Positions 6,912 to 7,576 of a stretch of 7,576 nt of DNA are shown piece after piece; position 1 is the stretch's first letter; every line of letters begins with the position of its first letter. Below the pieces are notes generated by a model that saw only the letters and a list, made by a program, of their open reading frames with translations, made no database searches and had not been told where the DNA came from. Source of the DNA: Eubacterium sp. CAG:786 (GTDB taxonomy: Bacteria > Bacillota > Clostridia > Oscillospirales > Ruminococcaceae); NCBI GenBank assembly GCA_000432175.1, contig HF989521.1, positions 24,410-31,985 of the forward strand. The letters run 5' to 3'. Both the position numbers and the translations under genes were made by a program.

Positions 6912-7576
6912 TTGACGGAAGGTTCTATCAACGATATTATTTCAGCGGTACCCACCGGAGGCACCGCAGCGCTCCACGTCGGCGAATTTGAAGGTCCGCT
7001 GGTCATAGACCGCGCCATGAAGCTTGTGGGGAACAACACCACGATATGGGCGCGCCACGGCAGCGTTATCACCGTGAATTCCCCCGGGGTCACGCTCGAG
7101 GGACTGCGGGTGGAACTCACCGAGGGCGACGTCACCGAGACCGCGATACAGGCGAATTATCCGACCGCAATCAGCAATGTGGAGATCCTCGGAGCGGTAA
7201 ACGGCTTCGGCAGCGAGGACGGCATGTTCGACATTCCGCGCACGCTGACGCTGGGTGAGCTTTCAGCGCAGGAGAACAACACGTTCCGCATGACGGTGAA
7301 CATTCCCGCTCCGGCAGAAATTTCGTGCTGCCAGGGTGGAGTGCAGTTTCTGCCGGAAAGGCTTCCTGCCGGCCGCAGCGATGTCCGTATAATAGTGAGC
7401 GCCCCCGGTACCCCCGGACTTATCTACACGGAACTGCTGCTGGTGTCGCAGTTCCAGCGGCGTATTTATCTCACCGGCAGATTTTCACCGGATACCCCCG
7501 CGGCAAAGGAACGCGTGATATTCACGGCAAACAGCAGCCCTGACTACACCGCTGCCGCCTCAGGAATTCCCATGCT
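6912..7576 (+). CDS. Unrecognised protein with beta-helix-like N-terminus and beta-sandwich-like segment (3' end outside window)
   Basis: The frame is open from TTG 6912 to the window end, giving 221 residues with no stop; I do not recognise the family. Residues about 18-95 read as repeated short strands and turns (LHVGEFEGPLVIDRAMKLVG, then TTIWARHGSVITV, then GVTLEGLRVEL, then AISNVEILGAV), the pattern of a right-handed beta-helix as in pectate-lyase-like proteins. Residues about 108-190 carry PRTLTLGEL, LPERLPAGRSDVRIIVSAPG and LLLVSQFQRRIYLTGRF, spaced like the strands of an Ig/ASH-type beta sandwich (inference). No signal peptide is visible at the TTG start, so it may be cytoplasmic despite a fold common in secreted proteins. 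TTG is chosen for the G-rich ribosome site 7 nt upstream; no ATG or GTG start lies between it and terD. The codon use (many CCC, GGG and CGC) is closer to the kinase and PP2C genes than to terD. It is 34 bp after terD, so it is probably in the same transcript. Confidence 0.7.
   Translation, partial: MTEGSINDIISAVPTGGTAALHVGEFEGPLVIDRAMKLVGNNTTIWARHGSVITVNSPGVTLEGLRVELTEGDVTETAIQANYPTAISNVEILGAVNGFGSEDGMFDIPRTLTLGELSAQENNTFRMTVNIPAPAEISCCQGGVQFLPERLPAGRSDVRIIVSAPGTPGLIYTELLLVSQFQRRIYLTGRFSPDTPAAKERVIFTANSSPDYTAAASGIPM

Noticed and set aside
3497..7135. A 1212-codon open frame on the minus strand across the ATPase, terD and the last gene
   Set aside because: It runs codon-for-codon opposite the ATPase and terD frames, so only TTA, CTA or TCA sense codons could stop it, and these genes avoid them. 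Its translation shows no known fold and an odd Val/Tyr/Cys/Ala-rich make-up, while the + strand genes have clear family motifs.
7046..7543. Short + strand open frames (7046-7258 and 7325-7543)
   Set aside because: They are Arg/Gly/His-rich out-of-frame readings of the TTG-start gene and show no family pattern.

Overview
The window holds six genes, all on the + strand, in what looks like one Ter-type stress and phosphosignalling locus. In order they are: the C-terminal end of a TerY-like von Willebrand A (VWA) protein, a PP2C-type protein phosphatase, a divergent protein kinase with a zinc ribbon, a PMCA-type Ca2+-pumping P-type ATPase, a TerD protein, and the start of a large unrecognised protein with a beta-helix-like N-terminus. 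Both ends are cut: the first gene has no start and the last has no stop inside the window.

Organism (inference): a moderately GC-rich Bacillota, most like a gut Ruminococcus or other Oscillospiraceae. The reasons are purine-rich AGGAGG-type ribosome binding sites, GTG and TTG starts, near absence of TTA/CTA leucine codons, and an AT-rich gap between GC-rich genes. No marker gene fixes the taxon.

Layout: 1-384 VWA/TerY (partial); 395-1774 PP2C; 1775-1979 an AT-rich 205-bp gap with dyad symmetries, a direct repeat and a weak promoter candidate; 1980-3458 kinase; 3482-6217 Ca2+-ATPase; 6218-6292 a short gap with a strong hairpin; 6293-6877 TerD; 6912-7576 beta-helix-like protein (partial, TTG start behind a run of eight G). 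Genes 1-2 are 10 bp apart, 3-4 are 23 bp apart and 5-6 are 34 bp apart, so transcription in two or three linked units is likely.

How they may work together: VWA, PP2C and kinase side by side match the known 'TerY-P' triad of Ter systems, in which a kinase and a phosphatase are thought to act on a VWA scaffold. TerD is a Ca2+-binding family and the ATPase exports Ca2+. A reasonable reading is a Ca2+-linked stress response set by reversible Ser/Thr phosphorylation. The last gene may be a new structural or effector partner. That reading is inference from gene order and family knowledge; nothing in the sequence proves the phosphorylation targets or the stress sensed.
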